From Acestrorhynchus altus (taxonomy: Eukaryota; Chordata; Actinopteri; Characiformes; Acestrorhynchidae): DNA of 64,000 nt. Numbering within the stretch: the first letter of the stretch is position 1; each line of letters begins with the position of its first letter. A program made the position numbers and the translations under genes. Below, piece by piece: positions 61,901 to 64,000 of this stretch. The stretch lies in NCBI GenBank assembly GCA_034509495.1, contig CM067503.1, positions 7,385,356-7,449,355 on the forward strand. The letters run 5' to 3'. The notes beneath the pieces were generated by a model, which had not been told where the DNA came from, ran no database searches, and saw only the letters and a list, made by a program, of their open reading frames with translations.

Positions 61901-63823
61901 AACAAGCTTAAAGGAGGGTCTATTAATGTGTAGAAAGAGTTTTTCTTCCCAAGGCTATGTTCTAAAATAGCTAAACCAAGACTGCACTCTTTGCTTTGCC
62001 TACAGTGTTTGCTGGGAGGTCATAGAATCAAATGGTCAATAATTAACTTTGTGTAAATCAACCCATCTTAGCTCAGTTTAAACAGGAATATCTAGGAACA
62101 GGAAACATGACGTGCAAAAACAAGGCAGAAATAGATACTTAAAGTGAGCAGATACAGTAAGACAAGGAAGATCATCAGGGCAGGCTTTCAGAGTAGGAGG
62201 TTGTATTCAGACAGGGAGGTCTGTTTGCTCATACCAAGCTGCTCTCTTATGTCTGTTTTAACACTGAGGTTACAAATTCTTGCCTTGGTCATCACTGGCT
62301 TATGAAGATATTGTGTGTGTTCATATGCAATCAGTAATCCATCCATTATTGGATTTCTGCAGTCTTCTGATTATGCAAATAGCATTCCTTAGATTGGAGT
62401 AAGAGTCTAGATTTTGAAAATCTGGTGAAGCCAAACATTACTGGGGATCAGTCTTCCGCAGTGCTATGGGGACACTCATTTCTGTAGAATGGCTTTAATT
62501 CAGAAACATTGGCAAGCCTTCAGTCATGACCTGCCAGGAAAATCCTCCCACAACATCTCAATGGGGTTTGAATCCAAAACCCCAATTATGTCTCTTGAGT
62601 CAGCTCCTGTAGTTGCAAATTGTTGTTTCACAGGACAGGACAGGACAGGACAGGACAGGACAGGACATTCTCCAGAAGGATTTTCTTGTATGCCATGCAG
62701 TGATAGTTGGGTTTGAGCAATTTGTTATAAATAATAGGGTTGTGGGTTTAAAACATGGGTTCATCAAGCTGCCATCATTGAGCAAGACACCATAACCTTC
62801 TCTACTCCCATGGCAAAGCAGCGGGAGCTGGCCACCACACTGGGCATGTGTGCTCACTGCCCACAGGATCTGTACTAACCAGTATGAACCAGTGTGTATG
62901 TATGTGTGTGTTCACTGTACAGATGAGTAAAAGCAGAGAACAAATTCCATCTGTGTTCAAGGCAAATTGGTTGCCTTTGATTTTATTAAGTATCATTCAT
63001 GGTTCTGATTGCATACTGCTATTTATATGCAAATAATTCAGTATGATTAATTGTGTTTGCAGTATTGGTTTAAGTAAGTAAGTAAGTGAGTAAGTAAGTG
63101 GATCCATCTTATAAAAGAGCAGAGTGGAGCTTGCTGGTGGGGTTTTCTGGATCAGCCGGAGGGAAAATTGTCCATGCATGTTGCTCTATGGCAGCAGCCT
63201 CCACAGTGGTTTACCATTGTGTTACACCACACTGCATCACACTCCCAAATAAAACAAACGAGTAAACACAAATCAGCTTTAAGTGATTATGAACATTTAT
63301 ATATTATTATCTAACTCTGAGAAGTAAACTACACAAGGCACCCGTTTATGAACTGTGTGTTCAAGCTGTTTGTGATTTTTCAGCACTGTTGGAGAAGATG
63401 GTGCATTTTAGTGCAGCAGTGCTCAGACATTGTGCTGGGTATTTAACAGGAAAATCCACTGGAGGGCACCAAATATGTATTTTAGAAATTGGTACAGTTA
63501 GTATGTGCAGATCAGCAAGATCCCAGAACCGCTGAATCATTATAATATCCAACAATTCAGTAAAATCAGTAGATGTACTCAGAAGCATCTAGTCATTTTT
63601 CAAGACGTATCCTGTCTGTGTGTGTGTGTTCAGGGTGCCAAGAAGATGCTGTCTTTGGGCATTACAGGGCCAGAGGGCCATGAGCTATGTCGCCCTGAGG
63701 AGGTGGAAGCAGAGGCCACTCTGCGGGCCATTACCATCGCCCATTCTGTAAACTGCCCGCTGTATGTGGTTCACGTCATGAGCAAGTCAGCCGCCAAAGT
63801 GGTGGCTAATGCTCGGGAGAATG
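56839..63823 (+). CDS. dpys: Dihydropyrimidinase, 5' half (exons 1-4, partial at right edge)
   Basis: The spliced product is 260 codons plus one base from four exons: 56839-57090, 59081-59239, 61696-61875 and 63634-63823. It matches dihydropyrimidinase, the cytosolic zinc amidohydrolase that opens the ring of dihydrouracil and dihydrothymine in pyrimidine catabolism. Visible in the protein: an N-terminal strand region (LIKGGKVVN), the metal motif DTHTH (H63, H65), the lysine that is carboxylated in this family (K155 in NSFKMFMAYKD), the active-site tyrosine region (Y160), H188 in AQVHAENGD and H244 in YVVHVMSK. The last metal ligand, an aspartate, should lie in a downstream exon. CRMP/DPYSL paralogues lack these histidines, so DPYS is the better call. 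Introns 1-3 are phase 0 and intron 4 is phase 1. ATG 56839 is the first in-frame ATG after an in-frame stop at 56770-56772. It has G at -3 and G at +4. The human enzyme is about 519 residues, so about half is missing to the right. Confidence 0.95.
57171..57808 (+). repeat. 40-bp minisatellite in dpys intron 1
   Basis: Eight near-perfect units of exactly 40 bp start at 57191, 57231, 57271, 57311, 57351, 57391, 57431 and 57471. Each begins gttaattcag. Progressively degenerate units of 38-40 bp follow to about 57808. Units differ mainly at bases 31-32 (ga, gg or aa before ctataaat) and at base 19 (g or c). The array begins about 80 bp after the exon 1 donor. Confidence 0.95.
57881..57943 (+). 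repeat. (GATA)n microsatellite, dpys intron 1
   Basis: About 15 uninterrupted GATA units. Confidence 0.98.
58369..58482. repeat. Short inverted repeat in dpys intron 1
   Basis: gtcaaatgtgaggc near 58369 is the exact reverse complement of gcctcacatttgac near 58468, with about 85 bases between. It is possibly the core of a small palindromic element, family not recognised. Confidence 0.6.
58875..58937 (+). repeat. (TATC)n microsatellite, dpys intron 1
   Basis: About 15 units of TATC. This is the reverse complement of the GATA array at 57881, in the same intron. Confidence 0.98.
59081..59239 (+). CDS. dpys: dpys coding exon 2
   Basis: 53 codons, phase 0 at both ends. The acceptor is ctgtctctccag|GCTGCAG and the donor is GAAAGA|gtatgt. 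It encodes AAVAGGTTMILDFVIPQKG through CCDYSLHIAVTWWGER, residues 85-137, strongly like the matching stretch of vertebrate DPYS. VTWW is typical of DPYS, whereas CRMPs have VDITEW there. Confidence 0.95.
59800..59850 (-). repeat. Fragment of palindromic teleost repeat (dpys intron 2)
   Basis: gcagggcaggggtgctc matches, in reverse complement, the repeat at 15218-15262. Recognised by eye as a common short teleost interspersed repeat. Confidence 0.5.
60935..61115. repeat. Palindromic MITE-like repeat (dpys intron 2)
   Basis: The left arm (gagtctggagagctacc...) and the right arm (...gggtctccaggagggttgg) are imperfect inverted copies. The shape is that of common teleost foldback repeats ending in 'ctggagagctacc'. 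Confidence 0.65.
61186..61445 (-). repeat. Dispersed repeat family R1, copy 4 (dpys intron 2)
   Basis: Starts gtccaaaggtttgtggac and includes tgcaaatgcacacacaca, a two-fold echo of 'catgccaggcatggactag', and 'agctgtggagcagtggaaca'. These correspond in reverse orientation to the copies at 48.79 and 53.95 kb. Truncated relative to the others. Confidence 0.8.
61696..61875 (+). CDS. dpys: dpys coding exon 3
   Basis: 60 codons, phase 0. The acceptor is ggttttag|GTAAAG and the donor is GCAGAG|gtcaga. It encodes residues 138-197, with K155 (the carboxylated lysine bridging both zincs), the MAYKD segment with Y160, and H188 in QVHAENGD. This exon carries most of the catalytic identity of the gene. 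Confidence 0.95.
62630..62667 (+). repeat. (ACAGG)n pentanucleotide microsatellite, dpys intron 3
   Basis: About 7.5 uninterrupted units of caggacagga phase. Confidence 0.97.
62735..62990 (+). repeat. SINE-like interspersed repeat, dpys intron 3
   Basis: A tRNA-B-box-like start (gggttgtgggtttaaaac) is followed by ttgagcaagacacc, gtgctcactgcccac, tgtgtgttcactgtacagatg and a tail agcagagaacaaattcc. This order matches a tRNA-derived SINE type that I know from teleost introns. Family name not assigned. Confidence 0.6.
63070..63100 (+). repeat. (TAAG)n microsatellite
   Basis: About seven units of taag/gtaa with one g interruption, in dpys intron 3. Confidence 0.9.
63634..63823 (+). CDS. dpys: dpys coding exon 4
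   Basis: 190 bases: 63 codons plus one base (GGT GCC AAG ... GAG AAT G|gtgggt). The acceptor is tgtgtgttcag|GGTGCC. It encodes residues 198-260: the LGITGPEGHELCRPEEVEAE helix region, H244 in PLYVVHVMSKSAAK, and ANAREN. A second possible donor four bases downstream (GG|gtgaac, exon end 63827) is a weaker match and would shift the phase. I prefer 63823. The next exon is outside the window. Confidence 0.9.
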
Positions 63824-64000
63824 GTGGGTGAACTGAGGGATATAACTGGACGTATGGGTCCACAGGCAAAAAATAGATTCAGTACTAAAAGAAAATCACA
63901 TCATGGAAAACATGAAAAATTATTTTTTTTAAAAAAGCCATTCAGTTCTAAGCCCATACAGTCTAAACTATACCACTTTACATACCACTAACAAAACTAC

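Noticed and set aside
56839..63823. Assignment to CRMP/DPYSL
   Set aside because: The THTH motif, the metal histidines and VTWW are DPYS features that CRMPs lack.
63824..63827. Alternative exon 4 donor at 63828 (gtgaac)
   Set aside because: Weaker donor sequence, and it would change the intron phase; kept only as a note.
1..64000. tRNA, rRNA or microRNA genes
   Set aside because: No cloverleaf with intact A and B boxes was seen; the one B-box-like word (62.74 kb) belongs to a SINE-like repeat. MicroRNA hairpins cannot be called by eye.
1..64000. LTR retrotransposon or endogenous retrovirus
   Set aside because: No paired long terminal repeats, primer binding site or gag-pol-like frame was recognised.

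Overview
This window is vertebrate nuclear DNA, almost certainly from a ray-finned (teleost) fish, and contains one protein-coding gene. The signs are a GT-AG spliced gene with 1.8-2.5 kb introns, very many long di-, tri- and tetranucleotide microsatellites, and a dense load of decayed Tc1/mariner relics plus short repeats of types I know from teleost genomes. Several repeat families recall otophysan fishes (characins, catfishes), but that is recollection, not a search result. No bacterial, viral or CRISPR features are present.

Right end (about 56.57-64.0 kb): the first four coding exons of dpys, the dihydropyrimidinase gene, on the + strand and running off the window. The four exons encode 260 codons plus one base, roughly half of a protein of about 519 residues in human. 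Zinc-site residues H63, H65, K155, H188 and H244 are all present, which separates it from the catalytically inactive CRMP/DPYSL paralogues. Dihydropyrimidinase catalyses the second step of uracil and thymine breakdown. Intron 1 carries a 40-bp minisatellite and two long tetranucleotide arrays in opposite orientation. Introns 2 and 3 hold palindromic and SINE-like repeats.

Left 56 kb: I find no convincing host coding exon. The reading frames there are short, lack recognisable domains, or fall within transposon relics and microsatellites. The interval alternates between (a) transposon relics, including at least eight Tc1-like fossils of different lineages, two non-LTR retrotransposon 3' fragments, palindromic non-autonomous elements and a four-copy dispersed repeat; (b) mini- and microsatellites; and (c) compositionally balanced, microsatellite-free blocks rich in TAAT-type homeodomain motifs that look like conserved non-coding elements. 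Such blocks lie near 1.8-3.2, 6.1, 8.25, 12.9-14.7, 18.3-18.6, 24.6-25.1, 29.15-30.0, 33.2, 36.2, 37.65-38.5, 41.9-42.3, 43.85-44.5, 47.4-47.9, 48.15 and 50.8-51.3 kb. The layout fits a gene desert with possible long-range regulatory elements beside dpys. In tetrapods DPYS lies near LRP12 and ZFPM2, so such elements could serve a neighbouring developmental gene, but that is inference.

I found no clearly new biological system. The most unusual structures are an inverted duplication of about 80 bp flanking 1.6 kb (43.1/44.8 kb), a tandem segmental duplication with an ATT/AAT hairpin (26.6-27.0 kb), a minisatellite split by a transposon (49.5-50.5 kb), and the repeat-rich dpys intron 1.
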